Source: Gordonia rubripertincta
GTDB taxonomy: Bacteria; Actinomycetota; Actinomycetes; Mycobacteriales; Mycobacteriaceae
Assembly: GCF_038024875.1 (NCBI RefSeq)
Contig: NZ_CP136136.1
Coordinates: 2,108,001-2,172,000, forward strand
Direction: 5' to 3'
DNA: 64,000 bases
Program-made: the position numbers and the translations under genes
Notes under the pieces: generated by a model
Seen by the model: the letters and a program-made list of their open reading frames with translations, nothing else
Told to the model about the DNA's origin: nothing
Database searches by the model: none
Part shown: positions 18,028 to 26,049 of the stretch, piece by piece
Numbering within the stretch: the stretch's first letter is position 1
Layout: each line of letters opens with the position of its first letter

Positions 18028-18058
18028 TGCAACGTGTTCTAAACTAGAACACGTTCAC
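18028..18058. promoter_or_regulatory. Double KstR operator upstream of hsaE
   Basis: Two sites matching the KstR consensus TnnAACnnGTTnnA. The first, TGCAACGTGTTCTA at 18028-18041, matches at every fixed position. The second, TAGAACACGTTCAC at 18045-18058, differs only at the last base. Together they form an inverted repeat with perfect 11-base arms (AACGTGTTCTA and TAGAACACGTT) around three bases. The pair ends 20 bases before the hsaE start, so a bound KstR repressor would block transcription of hsaE-hsaG-hsaF. KstR is released by cholesterol-derived CoA thioesters in mycobacteria. Confidence 0.88.
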
Positions 18059-18078
18059 ATTGGGAAGGTGAGGGCGCA

Positions 18079-18867
18079 ATGGCGGTTGACCAGCAAGTTC
18101 GCGAGCTGATCGCGGCGCAGCTGTGGAAGGCGGAGAAGTCGGCGACGGCCATCGACCGTCCCACGGACGCGCATCCCGACCTCGACGTGGTCGACGCCTA
18201 CGAGATCCAGCTGATCAACATCCGCAAGCGTCTCGACGCCGGGGCCCGGGTTGCCGGGCACAAGGTCGGGCTCGCCTCCGAGGCGATGCAGAAGATGATG
18301 GGCGTCGACGAGCCCGACTACGGTCACCTCCTCGATGAGATGCAGTACTTCGAGGAGACCCCCATCGACGCGAAGAAGCTGTGTTTCCCGCGGGTGGAGG
18401 TGGAGGTCGGGTTCATCCTGGGCGAGGACCTGCCCGGTGAGGGATGTACCAACTCCGACGTGATCGCGGCCGTCGAGTGGGTGGTGCCCTCGATCGAGCT
18501 CATCGACTCCCGCATCAAGGACTGGAAGATCACGCTGTGCGACACCATCGCCGACAACGCGTCGTCGTGCGGCTGGATTCTCGGACAGCAGCGTGTCCCG
18601 ATCAGCGAGATCGACACCGGGGACATCGACGCGGTTCTGCATCGTAACGGCGAGATCGTGGCGAAGGGCAATTCCTCTGCAGTGCTGGGTCATCCGCTCA
18701 ACGCGGTGTCGTGGCTGGCGCGCAAGGTCGACAGCTTCGGGGTCCGGCTCCGCAAGGGGGACGTGATACTGCCCGGCACGGCGACGCGGGCGATCGACAT
18801 CTCCTCGGGTGATCACTTCGTGGCCGAATTCGCCGGCCTCGGTTCGGTCACTCTCGACTTCACCTGA
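18079..18867 (+). CDS. hsaE: 2-hydroxyhexa-2,4-dienoate hydratase
   Basis: 262 residues of the fumarylacetoacetase-like hydratase family (MhpD/HsaE). The family features are AGHKVGLASEAMQKMMG, PRVEVEVGFILGEDL with metal-binding Glu residues, ELIDSRIKDWKI, and NAVSWLARKVDSFG. HsaE adds water to the dienoate released from steroid rings A/B to give 4-hydroxy-2-oxohexanoate. The start has GGGAAGGTGAGGG upstream and lies just behind the double KstR box. It begins the hsaE-hsaG-hsaF set, the same three genes as Rv3536c-Rv3534c. The same family also serves catechol pathways, but the KstR boxes favour the steroid assignment. Confidence 0.9.
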   Translation: MAVDQQVRELIAAQLWKAEKSATAIDRPTDAHPDLDVVDAYEIQLINIRKRLDAGARVAGHKVGLASEAMQKMMGVDEPDYGHLLDEMQYFEETPIDAKKLCFPRVEVEVGFILGEDLPGEGCTNSDVIAAVEWVVPSIELIDSRIKDWKITLCDTIADNASSCGWILGQQRVPISEIDTGDIDAVLHRNGEIVAKGNSSAVLGHPLNAVSWLARKVDSFGVRLRKGDVILPGTATRAIDISSGDHFVAEFAGLGSVTLDFT

Positions 18868-18903
18868 CATGCAACAGACTTCACTAGCAAGAGGAGGGTC
18901 CAC

Positions 18904-19809
18904 GTGGCGGCAAAACTGACCGCGGCGATCATCGGATCGGGCAACATCGGCACCGACCTGATGTACAAGCTGGAGCGTTCGGAGGTCATCGAACCCCGAT
19001 GGATGGTCGGCATCGACCCCGACTCGGAGGGCATGAAGCGCGCCGCCGACCACGGGCTCATCACGATGAGCGGTGGTGCGGACGAACTCCTCGGGTCCCA
19101 GGACAAGCCCGATCTCATCTTCGAGGCCACCTCGGCCTACGTGCACCGTGAGTACGCCCCGAAGTACGAGGCCGCCGGCATCACCGCGGTGGACCTCACC
19201 CCGGCGGCGGTCGGACCCGCCGTGGTCCCACCGGCCAACCTGCGTGAACACCTCGACGCCCCGAACACCAACATGATCACCTGCGGTGGCCAGGCGACGA
19301 TCCCGATGGTGCACGCGGTCTCGTCCGTCGTCCCGGTCCCGTACGCGGAGATCGTCGCGTCGGTCGCCTCGGTCTCGGCCGGCCCGGGTACCCGCGCCAA
19401 CATCGACGAGTTCACCCGCACCACCTCCGCAGGCGTCGAGTCGATCGGTGGGGCGCAGCGCGGCAAGGCGACCATCATCCTCAACCCGGCCGACCCGCCG
19501 ATGATCATGCGCGACACCATCTTCTGTGCCATTCCCGAGGACGCCGACACCGACGCCATCGCGGAATCGATCCACCGGCGGGAGAAGGAGATCCAGCAGT
19601 ACGTGCCGGGTTACCGCCTGCTCCAGGACCCGCAGTTCGACCCGCCGAGCGTCCTGAACGGTGGCTACGCACGTGTGTCGATTTTCGTAGAGGTCGAGGG
19701 CGCGGGCGACTTCCTGCCGCCCTACGCGGGCAATCTGGACATCATGACCGCCGCCGCGACCAAGGTCGGCGAAGAACTCGCGAAGAAGAAGTTGGGAGTC
19801 CCCGCATGA
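18904..19809 (+). CDS. hsaG: Acylating acetaldehyde/propionaldehyde dehydrogenase
   Basis: 301 residues starting with GTG at 18904 after AAGAGGAGGG. The N-terminal NAD fold has AAIIGSGNIGTDLMYK. The catalytic Cys lies in the segment MITCGGQATIPMVHAV, followed by SVSAGPGTRANIDEFTRTT. The enzyme converts the aldehyde released by the partner aldolase to an acyl-CoA; in steroid degradation propanal becomes propionyl-CoA. It overlaps hsaF by four bases, as expected for two subunits that form a channelling complex. The distinction between acetaldehyde and propionaldehyde cannot be made from sequence, so hsaG rests on the KstR-controlled context. Confidence 0.92.
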   Translation: MAAKLTAAIIGSGNIGTDLMYKLERSEVIEPRWMVGIDPDSEGMKRAADHGLITMSGGADELLGSQDKPDLIFEATSAYVHREYAPKYEAAGITAVDLTPAAVGPAVVPPANLREHLDAPNTNMITCGGQATIPMVHAVSSVVPVPYAEIVASVASVSAGPGTRANIDEFTRTTSAGVESIGGAQRGKATIILNPADPPMIMRDTIFCAIPEDADTDAIAESIHRREKEIQQYVPGYRLLQDPQFDPPSVLNGGYARVSIFVEVEGAGDFLPPYAGNLDIMTAAATKVGEELAKKKLGVPA

Positions 19810-20903
19810 GCACCACCAATGTGGTCACCACCCCGCGCGACCCGAAGCTGATGGCCAACGCGCGCAAGTACTCCGACACCCTCGACATCCGCATCACCGA
19901 TTCCTCTCTGCGTGACGGCAGCCATCACAAGCGTCACCAGTTCACCGAGGAGGAGGTGCGGGCGATCGTCGGCGGCCTCGACGAGGCCGGTGTGCCGGTC
20001 ATCGAGGTTACCCACGGCGACGGTCTCGGCGGCTCGTCGTTCAACTACGGGTTTTCCAAAACCCCCGAGCAGCAACTCATCAAGGCGGCCGCCGAGACAG
20101 CCAAGCGGGCGAAGATCGCCTTCCTGATGCTGCCCGGACTGGGTACCAAGGACGACATCCGCGCCGCGCAGGACAACGGCGGCCAGATCTGCCGCATCGC
20201 GACCCACTGCACCGAGGCCGACGTCTCCATCCAGCACTTCGGTCTGGCGCGGGATCTCGGACTCGAGACGGTCGGCTTCCTGATGATGAGTCACAGCCAG
20301 CCGCCGGAGGTCATCGCCAAGCAGGCCCGCATCATGGCCGACGCCGGCTGCCAGTGCGTCTACGTCGTCGACTCCGCGGGCGCCCTGGTCCTCGAGGACG
20401 TCACCGTCCGCGTCGAGGCGCTGGTTGCCGAACTCGGCAACGACGCCCAGGTCGGGTTCCACGGCCACGAGAACCTCGACATCGCGATCGCCAACTCGGT
20501 CAACGCGATCCGTGCGGGAGCCCAGCAGATCGACGGCTCCATCCGACGCTTCGGCGCCGGCGCGGGCAACACCCCGACCGAGGCCTTCGTCGGGGTGTGC
20601 GACAAGCTCGGCATCACGACCGGCGTCGACTTCATGAAGATCGCCGACGTGGCGCAGGACGTGGTCCGACCGGCCATGCCGTCGGAGTGCCTGGTCGACC
20701 GCCCGGCGATGATGATGGGCTACGCGGGTTGCTACAGCTCGTTCCTCAAGCACGCGGAGGGCCACGCCGAACGGTACGGCGTCTCGGCCGCCGAGATCCT
20801 GCTCGAGGCCGGTGCGCGCAAGCTGGTCGGCGGCCAAGAGGACCAGCTCATCGACATCGCGCTGGAGTTGAAGAAGAAGCAGGACGCCAACGCCGGGGTC
20901 TGA
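19806..20903 (+). CDS. hsaF: 4-hydroxy-2-oxoacid aldolase
   Basis: 365 residues of the DmpG/HMG-like aldolase family. The N-terminal TIM barrel starts with ITDSSLRDGSHHKRHQF, where the Arg-Asp pair and following His act in catalysis and metal binding. VGFHGHENLDIA gives the second metal-binding His pair. The C terminus (about 290-345) is the helical communication domain that docks on the dehydrogenase. HsaF splits 4-hydroxy-2-oxohexanoate to pyruvate and propanal, which passes to HsaG through a tunnel. It overlaps hsaG (ATGA) and ends the operon. Confidence 0.92.
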   Translation: MSTTNVVTTPRDPKLMANARKYSDTLDIRITDSSLRDGSHHKRHQFTEEEVRAIVGGLDEAGVPVIEVTHGDGLGGSSFNYGFSKTPEQQLIKAAAETAKRAKIAFLMLPGLGTKDDIRAAQDNGGQICRIATHCTEADVSIQHFGLARDLGLETVGFLMMSHSQPPEVIAKQARIMADAGCQCVYVVDSAGALVLEDVTVRVEALVAELGNDAQVGFHGHENLDIAIANSVNAIRAGAQQIDGSIRRFGAGAGNTPTEAFVGVCDKLGITTGVDFMKIADVAQDVVRPAMPSECLVDRPAMMMGYAGCYSSFLKHAEGHAERYGVSAAEILLEAGARKLVGGQEDQLIDIALELKKKQDANAGV

Positions 20904-21004
20904 GCCCCAGCTCGCCGGCCTCGACCACCGAAAGTTCCACCACCACAGGTGCACTGACTTCCTCCCATTGTGTGGGATCTCGGCACCCGTCAGGACCGCT
21001 CGAT

Positions 21005-21024
21005 GAGTTAATTGTGCGCAACTC
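21005..21024. promoter_or_regulatory. Candidate operator dyad upstream of the FAD dehydrogenase
   Basis: GAGTT (21005-21009) and AACTC (21020-21024) are inverted around a partly symmetric core (TTGTGCGCAA). It lies 15 bases before the start at 21040, next to the ribosome site. It does not match the KstR or KstR2 consensus. Weak evidence, position only. Confidence 0.25.
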
Positions 21025-21039
21025 TTCGAGGAGGTTCAC

Positions 21040-22506
21040 ATGACGGATCCCACTCTGCGGCCGGTCTCGGCGTCGCACGTCGAGTGGTCGCAGGAGGCCG
21101 ATGTCGTCGTCGCCGGACTCGGTGTCGCGGGAGCCACGGCTGCGATCGAGGCTGCTCGCGCCGGCGCCGACGTCCTGGCTCTTGAACGACTTGGTGGCGG
21201 AGGAGGCGCTGCTGCCATGTCCGGTGGTTTCATCTACCTCGGCGGCGGTACGGCGCTCCAGAAGTCGTTGGGTTTCGACGATTCGGTCGAGAACATGAAG
21301 GCCTTCATGAAGGCCGCGCTCGGACCCGGCGTCGATGAGGCCAAGGTCGACGTCTACTGCGAGGGAAGTGTCGAGCATTACGACTGGCTCGTCGACGCGG
21401 GTGTCGTCTTCGACGAATCGTTCTGGGGTGAGCCCGGATGGGAACCTCCTCACGGGGAGGGGCTGATGTACTCCGGCGGTGAGAACTCCGCGCCGTTCAA
21501 CACGACGATCCCGCCGGCACCACGTGGCCATCTCCCACGTCGTGCGGCGGCCGCGAACGGCGAGCAGGCCGGCGGGTACATGCTGATGAAGCCGCTCCTC
21601 GATCTCGTCGACGAACTGGGCGTCCGAACGCTGTACAACAACAGCATCAGGTCGCTGGTCGTCGACGACGACGGACGAGTGGTCGGCGTCGTCTCGCGGA
21701 GTTTCGGGAACGACATGGCGATCCGTGCACGTCGCGGGGTGGTGCTCGCGACCGGGAGCTTCGCCTACGACAACACGATGCTCCGCGATCACGCGCCGCA
21801 GATCGAAGGTCGTCCCGCGGCCTCGATCGAGAGTCACGACGGCCGGTCGATTCTGTTGGGCCAGGCACTCGGCGCGGCGACAGCGCACATGGACGCGACC
21901 GAGGTGGCGATCTTCTGCGACCCGCAGTTGATGGTCCGCGGGATCCTCGTCAACGGTCGAGGGCAGCGTTTCGTCACCGAGGACACCTATCCCGGCCGGA
22001 TCGGGCAGGCGACCCTGTTCAATCAGGGGGGCGAGGCCTTCCTGATCATCGACGAGGCGTCGTACGAGGAGGCGATGGCCACGGAGTCGACCAGTGCGAA
22101 GATGCGTGCCGCGCCGAAGTGGGTGTGCGAGAGCGTCAGTGAGCTCGAATCGGAGATGGGCCTGCCCTCCGGTTCCCTGTCGGGGACGGTCGAGCTGTAC
22201 AACAATCACGCCGCCGATGGAACCGATCCACTGTTCGGCAAGAAATCGCAATGGTTGAAGCCGATCTCGACACCTGTCGCTGCCTACGATCTGCGGGGAA
22301 TGACGGGTGGGTTCACACTCGGCGGGTTGAAGACCAGCGTCGACTCCGAGGTGTTGCACGTCTCGGGTGCTCCGATAGCGGGACTGTATGCGGCGGGCCG
22401 TTGCACCTCGGGAGTGTGCGCCGGTGGGTACGCGAGCGGTGCGAGTCTTGGGGACGGCAGCTTCTTCGGGCGCCGGGCCGGGGTGAGCGCAGCGGCGGCC
22501 GGCTGA
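21040..22506 (+). CDS. FAD-binding dehydrogenase, ketosteroid-dehydrogenase/fumarate-reductase flavoprotein fold
   Basis: 488 residues. The N-terminal loop VVVAGLGVAGATAAIEAARAG (read in two parts, about 25-45) and acidic VLALER bind FAD; SGGFIYLGGG is the flavin-contact segment. The C terminus ends with GLYAAGRCTSGVCAGGYASGASLGDGSFFGRRAG (read in parts, about 445-480). It is shorter than KstD (about 560) and belongs to the group of FAD-binding proteins often found in steroid clusters. In M. tuberculosis kstD (Rv3537) lies next to hsaEGF, so the location is suggestive, but I would not call this kstD. GAGGAGGT precedes the start. The 136-base gap after hsaF suggests its own promoter. Confidence 0.75.
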   Translation: MTDPTLRPVSASHVEWSQEADVVVAGLGVAGATAAIEAARAGADVLALERLGGGGGAAAMSGGFIYLGGGTALQKSLGFDDSVENMKAFMKAALGPGVDEAKVDVYCEGSVEHYDWLVDAGVVFDESFWGEPGWEPPHGEGLMYSGGENSAPFNTTIPPAPRGHLPRRAAAANGEQAGGYMLMKPLLDLVDELGVRTLYNNSIRSLVVDDDGRVVGVVSRSFGNDMAIRARRGVVLATGSFAYDNTMLRDHAPQIEGRPAASIESHDGRSILLGQALGAATAHMDATEVAIFCDPQLMVRGILVNGRGQRFVTEDTYPGRIGQATLFNQGGEAFLIIDEASYEEAMATESTSAKMRAAPKWVCESVSELESEMGLPSGSLSGTVELYNNHAADGTDPLFGKKSQWLKPISTPVAAYDLRGMTGGFTLGGLKTSVDSEVLHVSGAPIAGLYAAGRCTSGVCAGGYASGASLGDGSFFGRRAGVSAAAAG

Positions 22507-22559
22507 GCGAAACACAACCACGGTGGTACCTGTGCCTCAGACAACCTGTCGAGTCCTGC

Positions 22560-23495
22560 TCATCGTGGCGGAAGTACGCCTGCGGAGCTGATATGCGTCA
22601 GGAAGTTGCGCGCTGCACCGGCATTGGGTTGCGAACCCGATAACCACACCGCGCGCAAAGGCCGCTCGAGGTCGAGGTCGTCGACGGGGATGCGGATCAG
22701 CCGACGGTCGAGATCGTCGGCAACCGACAGGTTGCTGAGCACCGCAGGGCCGGCACCCGCGATGACCGCCGCTCGCACCGATGCCGTCGTCGAGAGCTCC
22801 AGCACCGGTGCGGTGGTGTCGCGGGGCTGCCCCAGTGTTTGGGTCAGTGCGCGTTCGAAGAATTCGCGGGTGCCCGAACCCTCTTCGCGGGTCACCAGTG
22901 CGGTACGCGCGAGGTCGGCGGCCCCGATTCGGCGGCGTCTGCGCGTCCACGGATGATCGGGCGGCACGACCACGACCAGTTCGTCACGCGCGATCGTCCG
23001 GCTTCGGAGCCCGGGTGCCACCCGAGGTCCCTCGACGAATCCGAGTTCGACCTCGCCGTCGCGCACCAGCGTGCAGACGTGGTCGGAGTTGGCGGCGGTG
23101 AACGACACCTTCGGCGCGGGTTCGTGCTGGGCCGCGAAGGACACGAGCCAGCGGGGGAGAAGATGCTCGGCGACGGTGAGACTCGCGGCCAGCCGCAGCC
23201 GGTCTCGTCGTTCCAGCCGCAGCGCGGCGAGTCCGGCATCGAACTCGCCCGCCAGCGTGAGCAATCGGTCGGCCCACTCGGCGACGAGCCGCCCCGGCTG
23301 GGTCGGAACCGATCCGCGTGGCGTTCGTGTCAGCAACCCGACCCCGAGCTGGGTTTCCATCGCGCGGATGCGTGCGGACACCGCCTGCTGGGTGACACCG
23401 AGTTCGGCCGCCGCGGCATTGAGACTGCCCGTGCTGATCACCGCCTGCAGGGTCTCGAGCGATGCGAGGTCCGGCATCCGTGGGCTGAGCACCAT
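22560..23495 (-). CDS. LysR-family transcriptional regulator
   Basis: 311 residues from the ATG at 23495; the open frame continues far upstream as an antisense shadow of the transporter. The N-terminal helix-turn-helix is at about 8-65: LETLQAVISTGSLNAAAAEL followed by GVTQQAVSARIRAME. The effector domain (about 90-300) has ELGFVEGPRVAPGLRSR and VLSNLSVADDL. It diverges from a TDT-family transporter across 102 bases that contain a clear dyad (23503-23525), the classic LysR layout in which regulator and target share an operator. The inducer could be a small anion carried by that transporter. Confidence 0.87.
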   Translation of the reverse strand: MVLSPRMPDLASLETLQAVISTGSLNAAAAELGVTQQAVSARIRAMETQLGVGLLTRTPRGSVPTQPGRLVAEWADRLLTLAGEFDAGLAALRLERRDRLRLAASLTVAEHLLPRWLVSFAAQHEPAPKVSFTAANSDHVCTLVRDGEVELGFVEGPRVAPGLRSRTIARDELVVVVPPDHPWTRRRRRIGAADLARTALVTREEGSGTREFFERALTQTLGQPRDTTAPVLELSTTASVRAAVIAGAGPAVLSNLSVADDLDRRLIRIPVDDLDLERPLRAVWLSGSQPNAGAARNFLTHISSAGVLPPR

Positions 23496-23502
23496 CGTCC
23501 GA

Positions 23503-23525
23503 GGGTACAAGGGTCTCCTGTACCC
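23503..23525. promoter_or_regulatory. Candidate LysR operator between regulator and TDT transporter
   Basis: GGGTACA (23503-23509) and TGTACCC (23519-23525) form a perfect seven-base inverted repeat with a nine-base spacer. It begins eight bases upstream of the LysR start, so it could serve autoregulation and activation of the divergent transporter. Confidence 0.5.
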
Positions 23526-23597
23526 CGGCCACAAACAGCGTTTGTGACCTGCCAACGATTCGGGATCTACCGGGGTCGCGGCATCCGCGCGATCGTG

Positions 23598-24740
23598 ATG
23601 GGCATGACCACGACGACTGCTCGCGCTACCCCGACCGGCTCGCTGCGCGGGAACGGGCCCGGAGTGCGCAGTCGGGTCACCTACTTTCCGCCGAACTGGT
23701 TCGCGACGGTGATGGGCACGGGGATCATCGCGATCGCCGCGCATGGCCTGCCCTGGCAGCCGGCCGGCCTGAGCGTCGTTGCCGTCGGGTTCTGGTTGCT
23801 GGCCTGCCTCGTGTTCGGAGCCGTGGTCGTCACCACGATCGGCCACTGGATGGCGGATCCCGCCGTTGCTCGCGGCCACCACGACCACCGCGTCGTCGCG
23901 CATTTCTACGGCGCGGTGCCGATGGCGATCATGACCGTGGGGACCAGCACCGTCCTGGTCGGCGTCGGGGTCATCGGCCGAGACGTTGCCCTCGGCGTGG
24001 ATGTCGCGTGCTGGATCATCGGCACACTCGGTGGCGTGGTCACCGCGCTGGTCGTCCCGTACCGGCACCTGATCGTCGGGCGCGCTCACGTGGGGGAGGC
24101 GTTCGGCGGCTGGTTGATGCCGGTCGTGCCGCCGATGGTGTCGGCGTCGGCCGCGGCGATCCTGGCGGGTCAACTCGGTGCCGGGTGGGCACGGAACCTG
24201 GTTCTCGGCGTCGGGTACGCGATGTTCGGTCTGGCGGTGGTCGCCGCGACGCCCATCCTGGTCGCTCTGGTCCGTCGGTTCCGGACCGGCGATCACGGCG
24301 CCGCGACCATCATGCCGACCTGGTGGATCGTGCTGGGCCCGCTCGGGCAGTCGGTCACGGCGTCGTGCGTGCTCGCCCAGGCGGCACCGCATGTGGTACC
24401 CGCACCGGTTGCGGGAGTCATCCACGAGTTCTCGCTCGTCTACGGGCTGGTGGTGTGGGTGATCGCCACGATCTGGATCGGTGTCGCCGCGCAGCTCACC
24501 GTCCGCACCGCGCGGCTCGGGATGCCGTTCGCGATGACCTGGTGGTCCTTCACCTTCCCGGTGGGTACCTACGTGACCGGCTCGTCGGCCTTGGCGCTCA
24601 CCCTGGGCTGGCCGGTGTTCGAGATCGCGGCGGTCGCCGGTTTCGCAGTGCTGGCCCTCGCCTGGGGCGTCGTCGCCGCCAGGACGACGCGGGGCGTCGT
24701 CTCCGGCGAACTTCTCGAACTGCCGGACCCGGCATGTTGA
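23598..24740 (+). CDS. TDT-family (TehA/Mae1/SLAC1-like) membrane transporter
   Basis: 380 residues from the ATG at 23598 (an ATG at 23604 is equally possible; neither has a strong ribosome site). After a polar tail come about ten membrane helices. The first carries PPNWFATVMGTGIIAIAAHGL, a hallmark of the tellurite-resistance/dicarboxylate transporter family, cited here by its first and last parts. Late motifs are WWIVLGPLGQS and WWSFTFPVGTY, also typical. The family includes malate and sulfite exporters and anion channels. The divergent LysR gene is the likely regulator. The longer upstream frame back to 22839 is antisense to LysR and is not the start. Confidence 0.85.
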   Translation: MGMTTTTARATPTGSLRGNGPGVRSRVTYFPPNWFATVMGTGIIAIAAHGLPWQPAGLSVVAVGFWLLACLVFGAVVVTTIGHWMADPAVARGHHDHRVVAHFYGAVPMAIMTVGTSTVLVGVGVIGRDVALGVDVACWIIGTLGGVVTALVVPYRHLIVGRAHVGEAFGGWLMPVVPPMVSASAAAILAGQLGAGWARNLVLGVGYAMFGLAVVAATPILVALVRRFRTGDHGAATIMPTWWIVLGPLGQSVTASCVLAQAAPHVVPAPVAGVIHEFSLVYGLVVWVIATIWIGVAAQLTVRTARLGMPFAMTWWSFTFPVGTYVTGSSALALTLGWPVFEIAAVAGFAVLALAWGVVAARTTRGVVSGELLELPDPAC

Positions 24741-24834
24741 CGCCCCTCGCTGACATCAGGATCATCGACAGGGCGCCGGAAGGTCGCGCTCGGACACCAC
24801 CGTGACGAGCACCCCGTAACCGGAAGGAGTCGCC

Positions 24835-25047
24835 ATGGCAGACACACAAGCGTGGACCGGAGGGGAAGCGAACGACGCCGACGTCGTCGAGCAGACGACG
24901 CCCGTCGATCCCGTCGATCCGGATTCCCCCGCCGTGTCGGAGGCGCCGTCGATCGCCCTCGAGGCCGATCCCGCCGACGTCGTCGAACAGTCGACCGCGC
25001 TCGGTCCCGACGACCCCGACGAATACCCGCCCGAGGACGATCGGTAG
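24835..25047 (+). CDS. Small acidic protein with an internal repeat
   Basis: 70 residues with GGAAGGAG just before the ATG. It is strongly acidic and Pro-rich, with no hydrophobic core, so it is probably disordered. Two imperfect repeats are visible: DADVVEQTTPVDPVDPD (about 16-32) and DPADVVEQSTALGPDDPDE (about 45-63). Short acidic proteins of this style occur in mycobacteria and relatives, but I cannot assign a function. It stands alone, between the transporter and a convergent glyoxalase-fold gene. Codon usage and the clean ribosome site make it a likely real gene. Confidence 0.6.
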   Translation: MADTQAWTGGEANDADVVEQTTPVDPVDPDSPAVSEAPSIALEADPADVVEQSTALGPDDPDEYPPEDDR

Positions 25048-25055
25048 ACAACTCA

Positions 25056-25078
25056 CACGCATATAGCGCGTGCTTCTT
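25056..25078 (+). terminator. Weak candidate terminator after the small acidic gene
   Basis: CACGC (25056-25060) and GCGTG (25068-25072) pair around seven bases and are followed by CTTCTTCT. The stem is short, so confidence is low. It lies between two convergent genes. Confidence 0.3.
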
Positions 25079-25095
25079 CTACCGATCGCGCGGTG

Positions 25096-25890
25096 TCACA
25101 TCCCGGCCGGCGGATGTCCGAGGCAGATCAGCGCGCCCATCGGGTCCTTGATCGCCGCGAGCGTCCCGTACGGGGTGTCCTCGCCGGGCATCAGGATCTC
25201 GCCGCCGAGGGACTCGACCTGCTTGACCGTCGCCGCCACGTCGTCGACGGTGATGTAGATCTGCCAGAACGACGGCACCTCCTCGGGAAACAGCTTGGAG
25301 GCGTCCATGATCCCGGCGTAGGACTCCTCGCCGTAGAAGATCTGGCCGTAATGATCAGGACCTACGGCGTCGGGGTCACCGCCGGTGCCGACCTCCTCGA
25401 TACGCGCGCCGAGCACGGCGCGATAGAAGTCGAGTGACTTGGCGTAATCCTTGGACTGGCATTCGAACCAGTACGGGGTGCCGTGATCGCCGAACTCCGA
25501 ATAACCCTTGTGCTGCTTGGGTTGCCAGAAACCGATGACCGCTCCGGCCGGATCGGTGGCGACCATCATCGTGCCCTCGTCACCGATCGGCATGGGCGGG
25601 ACCATGATGCTGCCCCCGGCGGATTCGACGGCGTTCACGGTGGCGTTCGCGTTCTCGGAGTGCAGGTATACCGACCAGATGTTCGGCGGCCCGGCCTCGT
25701 CCATGGCGGGGCTGAGCCCGGCGACCGGTTTGCCGTTCTTGAGGAAGTTCCGGTAGCCGCCGAATTCCTCGTTCGGTTCCTCCGTCTCCCAGCCGAAGAT
25801 CTCGCCGTAGAACTGCTCGGCCTTCGCCGTGTCGCTGCTCATCAGGTCGAACCAGATCGGCGCCCCGGACGGGGCTGCGTACTCGGCCAT
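25096..25890 (-). CDS. Two-domain VOC (glyoxalase-fold) protein, Cfp30B-like
   Basis: 264 residues from the ATG at 25890 with GAAGGGA upstream. It has two vicinal-oxygen-chelate domains, about 1-130 and 135-264. The first begins PSGAPIWFDLMSSDTAKAEQFY and the second HGTPYWFECQSKDYAKSLDFY, each cited by its pattern of strand plus FY helix. Length and sequence pattern resemble M. tuberculosis Cfp30B (Rv0577), a TLR2-active secreted VOC protein of unknown catalytic role. It may handle a reactive aldehyde, but metal-ligand positions are not obvious. Monocistronic, with promoter space of 159 bases to the divergent gene at 26050. Confidence 0.75.
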   Translation of the reverse strand: MAEYAAPSGAPIWFDLMSSDTAKAEQFYGEIFGWETEEPNEEFGGYRNFLKNGKPVAGLSPAMDEAGPPNIWSVYLHSENANATVNAVESAGGSIMVPPMPIGDEGTMMVATDPAGAVIGFWQPKQHKGYSEFGDHGTPYWFECQSKDYAKSLDFYRAVLGARIEEVGTGGDPDAVGPDHYGQIFYGEESYAGIMDASKLFPEEVPSFWQIYITVDDVAATVKQVESLGGEILMPGEDTPYGTLAAIKDPMGALICLGHPPAGM

Positions 25891-26049
25891 GTTCGTATCC
25901 CTTCGTTGCTTGCGGAATGTTGCTGAACGATTGAGGTGGAGACTCTCAGCGTCGCGCAAACTCATCGGTCCGACAGCGGGTTGGGATGCTCCGGGGAGAT
26001 CGATACCGGCGCGTGATTTCGGCACCGGGCGAATGGCAATCTTGTTGGT

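Noticed and set aside
18055..19575. 506-residue minus-strand frame opposite hsaE-hsaG
   Set aside because: Antisense shadow of two well-identified enzymes; composition typical of such frames.
21040..22506. Naming the 488-residue flavoprotein kstD
   Set aside because: It lies next to hsaEGF as kstD does in M. tuberculosis, but it is 70 residues shorter and its start and end motifs are those of the wider FAD-binding family.
23496..24425. Long N-terminal extension of the LysR frame
   Set aside because: The extra 310 residues are antisense to the TDT transporter and unlike any LysR; the start at 23495 fits the family.
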